A DNA stretch of 64,000 nucleotides from Paralvinella palmiformis (taxonomy: Eukaryota; Annelida; Polychaeta; Terebellida; Alvinellidae). A program made the position numbers and the translations under genes. Positions 24,360-37,874 of the stretch are shown here, piece by piece (positions within the stretch are counted from its first letter, which is position 1; each line of letters opens with the position of its first letter). The stretch is taken from NCBI GenBank assembly GCA_025642065.1, contig JAODUP010000655.1:172033-236032 (forward strand). Reading direction: 5' to 3'. The notes under the pieces were generated by a model that saw nothing but the letters and a program-made list of their open reading frames with translations, was not told where the DNA came from and searched no databases.

Positions 24360-26270
24360 TGCATTCGTCTCAGACAACGTTGTCACGTGATCTCAGTCCA
24401 TCTTTTCGATCAGTGCCGATCGCGTGCCCATAACGGATGGTCGCCGCTTATCGCATTCATCCGGATCGTTTTGGGAACAAGACAATAACGATAAACCAAA
24501 TCGCGATTTACTAGCCTCAGTTTGGTCGGGTCTCGACTGACGTCACGCATATATACGGCGTTAACATCAGAAACAACAGGAGGCCCGGACTCGCTCCAGA
24601 GTGACACACACACACACACACAACGGGAACGGAGGCTAAGTGAGTGTTCTCAGGCATGGCCGCCCTCTGGGAATTATATATATTTGTGAAGGTTGTTCCG
24701 GTGGGGGTGATTTTTGCCCTTTTTACATGGGAATTGTATTTACAAATGCATATATCTCCGGCTGTGGCTACCTTAATGAGAGGGGATTGCCGTTAAATAA
24801 CCACAGAACGGGCACTTATTAGCATTCGGGATCCAAGCGTCAGTTCCGTGTACACTCGGCTCCAGTAGCCGGCTTTGGCCATTCGTGTTCAAGACTCGAT
24901 TACGGACTCGCCTTTAAAACAGCTTAGCGACTTGTTTATTTGGGATACGATTTGAATATACTTTTAAATAGTTTTGACAATACCCAATTAGGACATACCT
25001 GATGGTGTCAGGTCCGGAGATCTGTCTTAACAATCCCTTTTATTACATAACATTATATATTGCCGAGGTAAAGGGGGATTTCTGAGACGTGGGTGGGCGG
25101 TGATTTAAAGTAACGATCTGTCCTGAAATATGTCGCTAGAGAGCCACATTAAGATAAAACGTCTTAGTGTATAGCAGAGTTGGAAACGCGATTGGCCGCA
25201 GGACTCCAGTCCTTGCGTTCATAACTCGGCTGGGGTGTGTCGGACGGGCGTTTCACCTTTCACTTCCCCTCGTTTGTGTACACAAATGTGTACTGAAAAG
25301 AAGAAGAAGAAGAGGGATAACATGACAATATACAACAGATACTGACACTAGACAACAACATTGACGAGTACATAATGCTAAGTCGTTATAGTTCTAATCG
25401 AAATCTCATTAGTAGATCGTCATATCTGGATTTCTTTCAACGATATCCCTTATCACTCCATCACAATGAATTAAGTGAAAATATAGCGGCATAAAATGAG
25501 CTGTATCCTGTTACAGAATTGAGCATAACAGAAAATCAGAGACTAGTCCCTTAGTTTCTGGGATTTCCAGTTTTTTCATAACATGTTGATAACGGGATTT
25601 ATAAACAAAAGGAGGGGGAAATGAGATATCCGTGTACCATTTTCATTAGAAATTTACTCCATTCGTGTCGTTGTAGATTTTATTTATGACAGAAGAAGTA
25701 TTCGGTGAAATCTGGCAGTTATGTTGTCCTGAATTATACTTTAGTAAAATAATTGATCAAATATGTAAAGATGAACGTATTTTATTAATAAATTTAACTT
25801 ATGTGAATTGCCTAAAACGAATGAAAGCTGTGTTTCTAGGATTCACAATTGTCGGTCGCGTTTATAGTATCGGGCGATATAAAACGTGTGGATCGAGAGT
25901 ATATTACGGGGTTCAACTGCAGCCTTTTGCATATGACACAATATGAATATTTATAAGGATAACATGATTTGTGTCAGGTTATTATGCACATCACAAATAG
26001 CCAACATAAAAAACGATTATCTGTGCCAAACTTCTATATGGTTATTAGCACCTCATCAACCTCGATGTTGTTTTTCGTGTGGTTTATCTGAGACGGTGAC
26101 GGGTTTCATTACGAAATAGAGACAAAGACATATAGGAACTTCCTGTCAATAACACACCACCATGACAACAAAACAGATCTGGAACTGTTGTTAGCGGGAC
26201 AGAGATAGACAGATTGACTCAGACCTAATGGAATCAAAAATTTATTTTATAACCGATCTACTGCCTCAGT
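24360..26270. other. Non-coding stretch
   Basis: No gene recognised. 24400-24850 is somewhat GC-richer with CpGs. The plus frame 25686-25946 has mixed composition but no domain, start context or splice logic that I can defend. Confidence 0.45.
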
Positions 26271-26275
26271 GGTTA

Positions 26276-26278
<3 letters not shown>

Positions 26279-26341
<63 letters not shown>

Positions 26342-26452
26342 GGTTAGAATGAGTTCTAAAAGTGACTGATATTAGAATGTCGTGATTCTATTAATTGTCT
26401 TAAATGCATTTTTTCGATGGTTATAAAACCTTGAGCCACTTGATTTCTTTAC

Positions 26453-26548
<96 letters not shown>

Positions 26549-26580
26549 TGTGTGGGCCCGCGCGCGCGTGTGTGCGTGTG
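26279..26580. repeat. (TA)n and (TA)n(TG)n(CG)n composites
   Basis: A TA tract at 26279-26335. A second TA tract at 26459-26516 passes into TG (to ~26550) and then into cgcgcgcg/tgtgcgtg. All are alternating purine-pyrimidine, so Z-DNA or cruciform prone. Confidence 0.95.
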
Positions 26581-26639
26581 TGCGAGTTATATTAAAGTTA
26601 TATTAAGCCGTTTTATTAAAGTATGATTTCAGTTAGTTT

Positions 26640-28630
26640 TAAAAGCGTACATATTTTCATAAAGGAATGGACTACTTGGAAAGATATGGACGTAATTCTC
26701 TAGACTCAGCTTATATAATGTTGGGGGGTTTTTTCTCTCGAAAAAATCCGAACTAGCAAAAGGATATAATACAACGGTTAAGGAAAATCAGGATGAACTT
26801 AATGGTTCATTTCTGCTTTGATATATTTTATCACTATAGGTAATTCATAGCATCAAATCTTCTATGATTAAGCAGAATCCTTAATATGTCCGTCATTGTA
26901 TGAATAGAAAGAAACTTAATAAATTGAACAAAGAGAAGCTCACCTTTAAACTCCGGGTGTAGTTGATTTTGACCGAAGAAACTATATACATTGAATAAAT
27001 CATAAATTGTCGTCTTTCATTTGGTCAACTGTAAATAGGAGCCCAATTCTAAAAGTTTCCTCAAATGAGTTGTTATTGTTTGCGGTCTCAGAGATTTACA
27101 TTTCGACCCCTGATTTATTTATTTTTCGTTCGTAAAACGAAAAAGAGTGATGACAATCTGTATTTTAGATATTCTACCGATGAGCTGCCCACCCCCCCCC
27201 CTCCCCGAGAAAAAGCGCCACCTGTGTTGTGATATGTTCACTATCTTCGATGCGACCTGTCAGCTTTCTTGAAATACAGATATACGTTTTTTGTACTGAA
27301 ACAATCAAAAGATAACATTTTATAAAAAAAATATTTACCCGGGGACACCAGATGTAGTTAGAAAATGTCAGTTTAATTTTAAAATGCAACACCCGATGTT
27401 TCTAGCATCCGCAGAAAATGCAAAAACGATTTCCGTTATGGTGGGCTGTCATCACACGAGTTCATGAGAACATAAATCCATTTTACGTGGATATAATTAT
27501 ATAACATGTATAGCTACTGTCATTTTGTTCTAATATTATATATTCCTGTACCAATGCAAATTGTGGCATATAGATTTTAAATAGAATAAAAAGGGAAGTC
27601 GTATTTTCCAGACACAATCAGATTAAGGGAGAATGAAGCCGATTGCTTCCTTGTACATCTCTGATGTCTATTAGTAAACCAAACAGTAAATCTATTTTCC
27701 CCCATATTATACTGTACTCTCTCTTCCGGCAGTGTACACACTTCGTGTCAAATTTATTTTGTCTTATCACGTATCTTATTTGCATCAGAAACATTATCCA
27801 AAAGGAGAAGCGAAATATATGGATAGATTCATCTTCACCCCCCCCCCCTCCGCAATTCTTGAATTAGAAACGGTCTCACGTATATGACTTCCGGCTGGTG
27901 TATGTCGGCATCCGGTCGTCGTAATCTTTACGTATTTCTTCCTCACTGCTTCAAGCCTTACTGTAACAACTGACACATCCAGTTTCGGACACGATCCGAA
28001 TCAGACGGGAACGTTATAGGGATGCCACCACACGGATCGACTCGTGGCGTCCCTACAGCAGGCGGGACGCCGCCCGCAGTCGATCCGTGTGACATACGGC
28101 TAAAGCGAAATTGAGATGTTAAGACACCACACGAGCAAAACAAAAACCGAAACCGAAACGATAGATTTATGGGAATTCTTCACATTTTGCGGCGCTAGCC
28201 ATCGGAAGCCTCAAGCGAGTTCCCTTAAATCTCAGCGAAGAAGATCGGAATGTTGAGTCAGCATTTTTGGTTGTCGGTACTCCGATGCCAAATTAGTCTG
28301 TATATGATATACTGTGATGATAAAAGACTGGGTGGCTTCCTCAGCTGTTGAACAAAGCGGCTCGTTCGTTTATTGCCAAGTAGTTAAGACTGGTTTTTTA
28401 TCAGGTGTCATACTCTATGTGGTCCTCCCCATTCGTTATGAGATATTCTTAATGAAAAGGCAGTCATACGCAGACGAGAGGAATAAACGGGATCCGGGAA
28501 AGAACATGATCGTTTAAGACAAAATTGGTGTCGATAAGTCGAGTATAAATCATTTCTCTTTCCCATGCATAAAGAACGGGTTGTTATTGCGTGTGTGAAT
28601 ATGTGCGTATAAATGTATGTGTACGTATGC
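26640..28630. other. Non-coding stretch with a CpG-richer patch at 27.9-28.2 kb
   Basis: No gene recognised. 27890-28210 carries more CpG than its flanks. Within it, gatcgactcgtggcgtccc / gggacgccgcccgcagtcgatc forms an imperfect inverted repeat at about 28035-28087. Confidence 0.4.
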
Positions 28631-28635
28631 TTATT

Positions 28636-28638
<3 letters not shown>

Positions 28639-28684
<46 letters not shown>

Positions 28685-28721
28685 TTTGTGTGTGTGTGTG
28701 GACGTATTTCAGTCTACCGGG

Positions 28722-28796
<75 letters not shown>

Positions 28797-28822
28797 TGTA
28801 TGTGTGTGTGTGTGTGTGTGTG
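28639..28822. repeat. (TA)n(TG)n ... (TA)n(GA)n(TG)n composite
   Basis: TA then TG at 28639-28702, a 22-bp unique spacer, then TA, GA and TG blocks to 28822. Confidence 0.95.
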
Positions 28823-29165
28823 GCTAGTTTATTGACGATGTGCCCAGTTAGCTTTAAACTTGGATACTCTGTACAGTTAGTCTGATTCAGATCGCTTCTA
28901 GCTAGATTCGCTATTTGTCACTTTGGCATATTGATTGGCGCGCTGCGGAGGCTCGAGGGGATTGTTGGCATAGTATTGGGTATTCCTCTTCCCGGAATGT
29001 GTAATATCCCGAAGACATACATGTATCGTGGATTATAAGTCCTGGTAGTCTATGACCACCTGGCAGAAGAATGCATTAATTAAATAGGGCAAATAAGTAC
29101 TTCCCCAGGGCAGGTAGAAAAGTTGACATTTGACAATATATCACGTGCACACAAATACAGACACC

Positions 29166-29228
29166 CACATAAGCGTATAGTCTATCTCTCTCTCGCGCGC
29201 GCGCACGCACATGCGCGCGCACACACGT
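29166..29228. repeat. CT/CG/CA purine-pyrimidine tract
   Basis: tctctctctcgcgcgcgcgc followed by acgcac/gcgcgc and CA repeats: alternating purine-pyrimidine sequence. Confidence 0.85.
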
Positions 29229-29822
29229 GCATTAATCATGGTGAAACAAAAGCTATAGATTATCAGTAAAAATGAAGCCTGCTGTAGATTTATTAACCGT
29301 AATTAGGTTATGACAACCATCATGCGGGTGTATCTACAGTACAAATTCAAAATGTTTATCAATATACTCTATTAAAACGATAGATTTAGATTAGCCTTAC
29401 AAGTTACAGTGTTTCTTTCGCTCGGATATAATTTTGCTCGTTTCTAATTCTATTGTTGTGACTGTGAGGTAAGATGTAATATTTTTGAAGGTTAAAATGT
29501 GAATATGCCATAATTATGCTGAATGATGATGTTAACGGACTAAAGTTCGAATCTAAACATGACCAAAGTTATAACAACTCTGTAAAAGTCTGAAAATAGA
29601 ATATTCTCATGCACTGAGCGTAGTTTGTAAGACGTTCAATGTGAGAACCCAAAAGTGCAACAATTAAAAAAGCCATGATCTGTTATTTTACACACACATC
29701 GAACTAGAACACATGGAAATGTATACAGAAACGCTTGTGTAAACAGGTATAAGAAATTGCGAATTCTACTTCCGGTGAAATCAAGATGCGCCGCAGTAAC
29801 GAATAGGGCATTAGCCATCCAG

Positions 29823-29823
<1 letters not shown>

Positions 29824-29898
<75 letters not shown>

Positions 29899-30185
29899 TT
29901 CTACTTTGTCGACACACATACACACAGAGGTATTAGTATGTCTTATTTGGATCGCATTTGTCATGTCTTATTTTACGGCGTATACATTTCTGGTTGAAAT
30001 ATTTGCTGCTGACTGGAAGATGACAGTCTGCTTTTTCTTACTAAAGTATTTATTTTCTGGCGGTTATCGTTCTGGTGTTGATAGTTTCATTACGACTTAC
30101 ATGGGAAGGTTTTACTGAAGACTGCAATCTGAATTTAAGCCATTTCTCACCCTACTATATCAATCAGCAACAAGGAACAGCCAAC

Positions 30186-30218
<33 letters not shown>

Positions 30219-30299
30219 ACACGTGATCAGTTAATCACTACCGTCCGCGCAAGTGCCAGATATTAATGCCATCACTTAGGAAAAGGAATATTTTGATTA

Positions 30300-30334
<35 letters not shown>

Positions 30335-30542
30335 TGTCTGTGTGTGTGTGTGTGTGAAATATGTTACTACATTGTCTGATATAAAAAAATGTGTACTCTA
30401 TCAGAACAAATTCAATTGTGTGTCTTTGTAGATTATACTGATGTGAAAGTACGGTATCTGGCGCTATATAATGTTGCTTATATTGAAGTCATACGATTTG
30501 CAGCATCTATGCATTCATACAAACTCTTTTATTGGTGCTGCT

Positions 30543-30602
<60 letters not shown>
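29824..30602. repeat. Cluster of four dinucleotide tracts
   Basis: TA at 29824-29896, CA at 30186-30223, GT at 30301-30357 and TA at 30544-30602, with unique AT-rich spacers containing no recognised gene. Confidence 0.95.
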
Positions 30603-30606
<4 letters not shown>

Positions 30607-30609
30607 TGG

Positions 30610-32640
30610 TTAGAGATGACACAGGTGAGTATTGCTCCATTTGGTTGTATATTAACGCGCAAAAATATTCTTCATAGAAAAGATAGAATAATTATAATAG
30701 AAAATTGATAAATAATTCGTCGTCAAAGACTTGCCTCTTTCTTCTGGCATATTGTGACATCTGACGGACCACTCTAACTACAACAATACCATACTAATAT
30801 ACACTACACTAAAATACATATACACTAAAATATACCATATATGTTATCGTTCCAACGCACACTGTTATATATTCTGTTCTTTGTCAATATTTCCACGTGA
30901 TATTCCCTCAGATTGATAGACAAGAGGTTTATGTCGTTCAGGAATTGGACAACGATCGTCCTTTTTGCACGAATTCACATACAAATCATAATCGCTGGAT
31001 CTAAGCCAGGAATTACTAAATGTGGAAGCGCCGGCCCCATTTAGTTACTGCTTGTGACGTCATCTGCGCGTATGTGCTATTTCGCTCGTACTGCGCAACC
31101 TTTTCTGGGATTACCACAGACCAATCAATCACTATATATTGTTTTATTTGTTTGTGTAAAGCATTTGTATGTTGTTCTTTTTTGGTTTAAAAATACGTTT
31201 TACTCTTGTAATATTGCCTTGCACGTTAGGAACATAAGTAAATATACCCAGTAAAAAAGATGACACCCATCTTATAGAGTACATGAAATGAATTGGCATC
31301 ACCGCAGGGACAATGTATGCTCGTTAACAAGCGAGGTTTTGGTGCCGGAAGACGTCATAAAGTGTCACCTATCGACGGTAATTAGTTATCTATGAAAAGG
31401 CAATGGCTGTCGTGCGTCAGACACGAAAAACAAAGGTTAATTTCTAGTACCTGGGTGTGGCGCGTTACAACGAGGATTTCCACCTAGTTCTCGCAGAGTG
31501 ATGTGTGATTATTTTATTTCAACGTTTGTGAAAAACGGAAATGGTTTACGTCAAATTGACAATATCAACAACAATGAAGGACAGATTGATAAAATATTGC
31601 TATTCCTGGCTCAGGTGATTATTATTATTATTATTATTATCATCATCATCATCATTATTATTATTATTTTTTTAATTGATTATTATTACTATTATTTTAA
31701 ATACACATATAAATACGTTTAATTTGTTTTATTATGATTAATCATATTCATGTTTGTAATAGCTGTATTATATTTAAGGTTAAAGCTATTACATTTTTTC
31801 ACTTTGCTAGGATTTTTACATCGGCTTTTGTGGCACTAAATTCCATAAATATAGATAGTGTTGTGGATTGACAGGCGTGAGAACATTATGTTGGCTTAGA
31901 TGCTTTGTTTCTCAAATCACGTTCAAGATATCGGAAAACAAAAGGGGTTTACGTGAGAACTGCTCAAAACGCCGTAGCATTTATTTGCAAGGGTTTAAAA
32001 CACATATCCACTGACCTGTTTACAAATGTGCAGTAGAGTAATACCTTTTGGTCACCGTTTTAATACCTAAATAATAATAAGTTATAATGAAATTGGCCGC
32101 ATTGTGGCTTATAAAAGCAAGGATGATTGTTTTTTTCCCGAGCAAAAACTGCATTCCCCAGTTTTGGGTTTCATTATTCCCGAGCATGTTGTTGCCAGAG
32201 AAGCCTGGATATATAATATAAATGTTTATCACGTCTGGGGGCCCATTTTCGATGCAGACTACGATTATCTTCTTGACTTTACTGTTTATAGTTCTGCCGT
32301 AGACGGAGCTGTTTATTTTTTAAACAATACTTATATTTTCTTGTCGAAATTGAGCTAATCAGGTGACGAAAATAGTGGTGGGAAAAAATAAACTCGCAAT
32401 TCGGTTATGCTTATCTATAAATATATGTCTGCCATTTGGAATTTTTCGCCGCATATTTTTGTATTTCCGGCTGCATTGTGTTGAGTTTAGAAGAGAATCT
32501 TGACCTGGATCAAGGAACCAGACTGACTGACGATTTTCTTATAATTCCTAAAACCCATTTCAGGAGTTAGACTTCAGAATGGCGAATATTTAACAATGTA
32601 CCACCTACTTCACTTGTTTATCACCGCAAATACTTTCCAT
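30610..32640. other. Non-coding AT-rich stretch with an ATT-repeat block
   Basis: ATT/ATC trinucleotide repeats at 31619-31700. Nothing else recognised. Short frames (31054-31254, 32104-32358) show no domain. Confidence 0.5.
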
Positions 32641-32649
32641 CGATGCTTT

Positions 32650-32702
32650 ATATATATATATATATATATATAAATATAATATATATATATATATATATAT
32701 AT
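32650..32702. repeat. (TA)n tract
   Basis: TA repeats with one taaata interruption near 32672. Confidence 0.9.
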
Positions 32703-33559
32703 TATTATTATAGAAAAACAAAATAAAAATATTCAAAAAATCTAATTTATACCACTGATTAGTGATAAAATAGCTGATTCTCGTAGAAAGATTTGTCCAA
32801 TCTTTTCGAAAATGGCGCTTCGATGGATCACTGGCCCCACAGTCATTATATATCAGGGCGATCAGTCTCAAAACTAAATAACTCCATTTCACTCTTTTCG
32901 AGCCAAAAGTTAAATCGAAACATTGATTTATATCCCCAAGGAGTAGAAAATAGAGACAAGCGAGCCGTCTCGCTCTGGAAATGGTTTATATCTAAAACCT
33001 CACCGGCTCTCTCTCTCTGCCAACATATTACGAACCATTTCGGGTAGAATGGAAACAAGCAAAGAAAAACATATGTACTGCAGAAAATAAGAGAGGATAT
33101 TATAACAAATTTATTTATGCGTAGAGAATGCTTCGTTATCAAGTCGCTAACAATTGATCGGAGACTATAAACAAGCACTGGCTCAACGGATTCCGACTTA
33201 GCTAGTACCTAATATATCTAGTCTGTGCGCAATGAAAAAAATATTGAAGGGACTTCGTGTGATATTTAACTCTCACTACGCAAGACTTGGCCCACAACAA
33301 ATATAATATGCCAGATAAACTGTTAGTACTAATAAAACAAACTTTTCAATAAATAGTTTTAATTTTAGTTTACCAAAACATCTCGTACATCAGCTATATT
33401 GCGCATGTTACATGTATTTCCGTACAGTTTGATCCAGATTATATACATTGGCTGGTAATGGGAGCGGAGACTTTGGCTCTCCGGCCATTTGTTGTTGATA
33501 TTTTATTAAACAAATCGTGAAAAAAAAATAACGCACTCCTGTAAATATATCTGGCTCAA

Positions 33560-34620
33560 TCGGAACATGCGCGTTCACATTCGTCTGAATGAGTTGGTAT
33601 ATGGATCCGTGGACCTCTCTGTGGTAGTGGAGTATGCACCGACATAGATATTTCCGTGACAAAGTCCGAGAATAGAGATGACGAATTACCTACGTCCGGA
33701 TATTCGAACGTACAACCCCCCCCCCAAACAGTCCTCAAATTTAGCGAGAATGATTTAAGATGGTCAACACGTATCGTTATGTTTCGCCATTTGTCACGAC
33801 CGCTGCCAGAACTGTCCAATCTCTTCAATAGATCGAACTCAAAACCAAAACCCACATCCATCCCCCACACCCCGCACCCCCGACTGGCGATAACGAGACT
33901 CCGGATTAAGGCCAAGCTCGACCACGTGACCTATTCGAAGCTACCTGGATTACGTGTCCTCGGCGGAATGCGGCGTAGCGTTGGCTCAGACGATGGCGCA
34001 CCGGCTTGCATAGCTCCGGAATGTCGGGTTAAAACCGGCCGAATAGATCATAGATAGTGGCGGCCATTCATCATCATCGGAACAAAAAGTTCGCTAACAA
34101 TGGGATGGAATATCGACGGCTAATGGAAGTCCATTAGACGGAGCACGGTGTTTGGTGACATTCGATGTATAATGGTCGGCATTAATTCGCTGATCGGTTC
34201 TAAACCAGCCTCCGGCTTGATGACATACGCCTCGTACCATCTGCCCTGTGTCATTAGGCGCCTCGCGTCGTGCTGTCGACGTGCGCACAATGGAGGTCGA
34301 TCGCCAATCGACGATCACGACGTGGACCACCGGTTAATAATGGCATCGCCTAGTCCCATTATGACTCGGTTACAATGGCCATTGTTTTTCGGTACCATTC
34401 AGCCGACATTACGACCCGGTTTTCGTCAGATGTCCACTACGATATGGCGCAATATTGAGGATAGGACGACAGCTGGGTTTTATCGTCTGCTTCAAGTCCA
34501 GCTGTGTGCTGGTCTGATACGTGCTGATAAACGCATCATTCAAGCTCTTATCCAATCATCGTTTGTCTGTCAGCTAATAACACCTCGTTTTGCCACGAAA
34601 GAACCGGACCTGTGACGTAA
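33560..34620. promoter_or_regulatory. GC-richer island, function unknown
   Basis: About 1 kb of more GC/CpG-rich, non-repetitive sequence in AT-rich surroundings. Plus-strand frames (33656-34057, 34148-34615) and a minus frame (33556-33915) are open here, but overlapping open frames on both strands reflect base composition and none resembles a family. It could be an enhancer or an unrecognised exon. Confidence 0.3.
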
Positions 34621-34662
34621 TACAGCCAATCTATGATGTATACACTTAATGGCTTGATTTAT

Positions 34663-34694
34663 ATGTGTGTGTGTGTTTGTGTGTGTTTGTGTGT

Positions 34695-34746
<52 letters not shown>

Positions 34747-34818
34747 AGCAAAATATAGTATAGCTAATAATACAATATATAATTTATATTATATATGTTA
34801 TCAATGCCAACCTCGCGT

Positions 34819-34873
<55 letters not shown>

Positions 34874-34882
34874 GTGTGTGTG

Positions 34883-34961
<79 letters not shown>
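34663..34961. repeat. TG/TTTG tract and very long (TA)n tracts
   Basis: tgtgtgtttg-type repeats at 34663-34745, TA at 34825-34867, a short tgtggtgtgtgtgtaaa bridge, then TA at 34889-34961. The Ile-Tyr frames here are artefacts. Confidence 0.97.
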
Positions 34962-34963
<2 letters not shown>

Positions 34964-35340
34964 TAGGGGCCATCAGCTTTGACGGAAGAAATTACCGAAC
35001 AGATTGTAAGATTCATTCTGGTTGAAAATATCCACCAAGTTATGTGTGTCACAGTTGGAACATATAGCTGACTTGTCAGGGAAACATCCCAGAAACACAG
35101 TGACAATAGACAAAGAGAAGAGACAGTTATCAGTTATTTTATTATTTCTATAAGTCAATAACAAATGTTTCCACGACATAAAGGTTTATAAAAGTAATAT
35201 TGTTTTAACCTTATTAGTTGTTTGTAAAGGTGATAGCACGTTTCATGTTATAAAAGTTATGGAATTAATATATCTTAACATACTCACTGATAACATATAT
35301 TCTCCGATCCGCCACTCTCATTCTACAGTCAATCCACATT

Positions 35341-35341
35341 C

Positions 35342-35379
<38 letters not shown>

Positions 35380-35391
35380 CCCCTCTCTCTA
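35341..35391. repeat. (CT)n tract
   Basis: CT repeats interrupted by a C-run near 35378. Confidence 0.93.
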
Positions 35392-35524
35392 ATATGGCGA
35401 CGGGTTTACTCATCGATAAAAATGAGAACCTGACAGCACGCGATGGCTATGCGTTTGAGTATAGATTTGCGCCTATAATGGTAGCATACGTTGTATGCTC
35501 CCTCGGAAGTTGAGATGTGTGCCG

Positions 35525-35620
35525 AATTGGAACCGGTCCGAGTCAGGGATACTAATACTGTATAAAGCGCCTTAGAGCAGCTAACTAGCTGAATAGGGCG
35601 CTATATAAATGTCACATATT
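35525..35620 (+). mobile_element. 3' tail of a CR1/Jockey-like LINE (or LINE-mobilised element)
   Basis: actgtataaagcgccttaga followed by gggcgctatataaatg is the kind of 3' end seen on the LINE remnant at 54.0 kb (ggcgctatataaataaac). Only the tail is present, so this is a 5'-truncated insertion. Confidence 0.6.
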
Positions 35621-35744
35621 ATTATATCAATATTAATTGATTTTATCACTCCACATACCTTAGTATACGCCCTGCTCTACTCGCATTCCACCCGTAGGGA
35701 TATCACTCACTACTCTACCCATTTTCACCCGCATCTAACTCGGA

Positions 35745-35895
35745 GCGCCTCCGTGGTCTAGCGTTAGCGTGCTGGACCACAGATCACTACAATCCGTGTT
35801 CGAATCCCGGCGTGGGCATATCTGAAGGTTGTTTGGTCTTTCACTTCGTCTCATCGCTCGGCCCATTTAGGCCGTAAAACATCAATTATCATCGT
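35745..35895 (+). repeat. tRNA-derived SINE with near-perfect target duplication
   Basis: gcgcctccgtggtctagcg head and gttcgaatcccggcgtggg B box. Internal deletion between tcatc and gctcggcccattt and inside the tail region. It is flanked by ccgcatctaactc (35729-35741) and ccgcatccaactc (35896-35908), a 13-bp duplication with one mismatch. Confidence 0.87.
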
Positions 35896-36747
35896 CCGCA
35901 TCCAACTCCAATCTAATTCCGTCGCTTACATGTGCCCTACTCACAGATAGCCGACCCTACCTCCCAGCCACCCACCGGCAAGCCTCAATGTGGGATTTCC
36001 TTTGAACCAACCATTGGTAAACATAAACAGTTTATAAAAAATATCGCAAGTTGGCAGCGTTAACGAGTAACAGTTTCTATGGCATTTGGTAAGTATGTAA
36101 TCTATTTAGAAGTAGACCACACTTCGGGATCGGGAAGTCGTTTACGGGTTTATATTTTGCCACTTACTTGGGACAAAAAGTATTCCCTTCGTCAGCTTGT
36201 TGCCACCTTGAGTGAGCCCGGGATGGGCTTTGTGCTGCTGTGGTTCGATTATTTTCGCATCCTTGTTTCGCATCAGATTCGATCCGGATGGAGTCGAATT
36301 AATGGCAACTGGAGCGGATGTTTGCTGATCGGCAGATGTTAAGGCCTGTAGTCAGGACGAATCGTGAATGCTAATCTAGCATATAATGGCAGCTTATATG
36401 AGCCGAAAGTCAAACTAGGGGAGGGAGATTTTTTGGTCTTTTTTACCATATGTTTATCTAAGATACATCCCTGTTTTGTTCCCGTTGTTTGTTCCTTTAT
36501 TTATTAGAAATTTATTAATTTGCACCTTTTGGAAACAAACAATTTTTAAGTCAGTCTTTTATTTAGCTTGCTCGTATGTTTTTATGTAGAAATGTGTTTA
36601 ATATAATTGTTATGGTTATTTAAAAAAAAAATGTATACCTATCTAATTACAGTTCTGACTACATATGCCAGATCAGGTGATTTAACTAATGGCTTGCTTA
36701 ATCGTTGATGAATATCGATCGATCTGGCATTCTCTGCCAATCATATA

Positions 36748-36922
36748 ACGGTAGCGTGTTGGACCACGTATCACTACCACCCGTGTTCGAATCTCGGCGT
36801 AGGCATATCTGAAGGGCGTTTCATCTTTGACTTCGCTTCATTACCTTTGGAGGTCTCTCGGCCCATTTAGCCTACCACGTGCAGAAAAGTGCCCGTAAAA
36901 CATCAATCATCATCATCATCAT
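36748..36922 (+). repeat. tRNA-derived SINE, 5'-truncated
   Basis: Starts within the A box (cggtagcgtgttggacc), keeps the B box (gttcgaatctcgg) and the body (ggcccatttagcctacc), and ends in five ATC units. Confidence 0.88.
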
Positions 36923-37020
36923 CTCGTTTCGGTTATCTTTATCGTTCACGTTTTGAGTGAATACGTGGCAAAGACGTAAGTGAAAAGCTAAAAGACGTTT
37001 ATGGGACATAAATAGTAGTA

Positions 37021-37051
37021 GTAGTAGTAGTTATAATAATAATAATAATAT
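37021..37051. repeat. TAG/TAA trinucleotide repeats
   Basis: tagtagtag then aataataat, directly downstream of a SINE. Confidence 0.85.
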
Positions 37052-37135
37052 ATTCGAACCATTCGAAGGCGCTGAACATTGATGCCCCCAAATAATTTGT
37101 AGATAAAAACCCAGCAAGAGATTTGAATTATTAGA

Positions 37136-37510
37136 GTGAGCTCCGATGGCCTAGCGGTTAAGCAACCGGCACTTGGTGCCAACGGTCGCAGGTTCGAACC
37201 CCGTCAGAGGTCGAAACTTTTCCAGGGATTAATTTCTCGGCTCACTACATCGTGGGTGGCTGACCACGTTAAATGGCGCTGCCGTCTCCACTGAATTATT
37301 TAAAATAAAGGGGGACGTTAAAACCCCCTGAGGACGTAAAACACTCTGGCAGTGACCACCCTCAGGGTATTTCGGCTCCATCTTTCCGTACTGCTCCCCT
37401 GTGAGTGGTGGGGGAGGAGTTTCTCAACCACTCCAACATAGAGGCTGTGCTGATTAAGCGACAGCCTGGGGATTCTCCCCGAACAACAAAACCTTGAATT
37501 ATTAACATTA
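37136..37510 (+). repeat. Second tRNA-derived SINE family
   Basis: The head gagctccgatggcctagcgg plus gcaggttcgaaccccgtcag gives clear A and B boxes with a longer spacing than in the first family. The body (ggctcactacatcgtgggtg, ttaaatggcgctgcc, gggggacgttaaaaccccct) differs from the SINE at 1200. The ending is uncertain, perhaps near 37500 (ccttgaattattaac). Confidence 0.65.
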
Positions 37511-37803
37511 TTTATCGATGAAAGCAACCTTGAACAGGTGTGTATTGACAACAGATTAAAACATGTTCAAGATACGAAATATTAATGTAACTGTTGGTAT
37601 GCTGCTAGGATGTAGCCCAACAATCACCATCATCCTCATCATCATTATCATTGGTAATGTCATTGTTCCGACAACCCAATATTCCGACGGTTTGTTCTCT
37701 GATATCGGTACCACATCATAATGTTTCGAAAGTTCCAAATGTTCTGTTGCTTTCGTTTTGACCCTATGGAAGAAAGACCTCAAGCAGAGGATACAATGAA
37801 ATA

Positions 37804-37807
<4 letters not shown>

Positions 37808-37874
<67 letters not shown>

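Noticed and set aside
34148..34615. 155-codon plus frame in a GC-rich block
   Set aside because: Open frames occur on both strands here, with no domain or splice logic; kept only as an unexplained island.
37136..37212. Possible tRNA gene (Ser/Leu-like with long variable arm)
   Set aside because: It continues into a non-tRNA body, and acceptor-stem pairing could not be shown; a SINE head is the better explanation.
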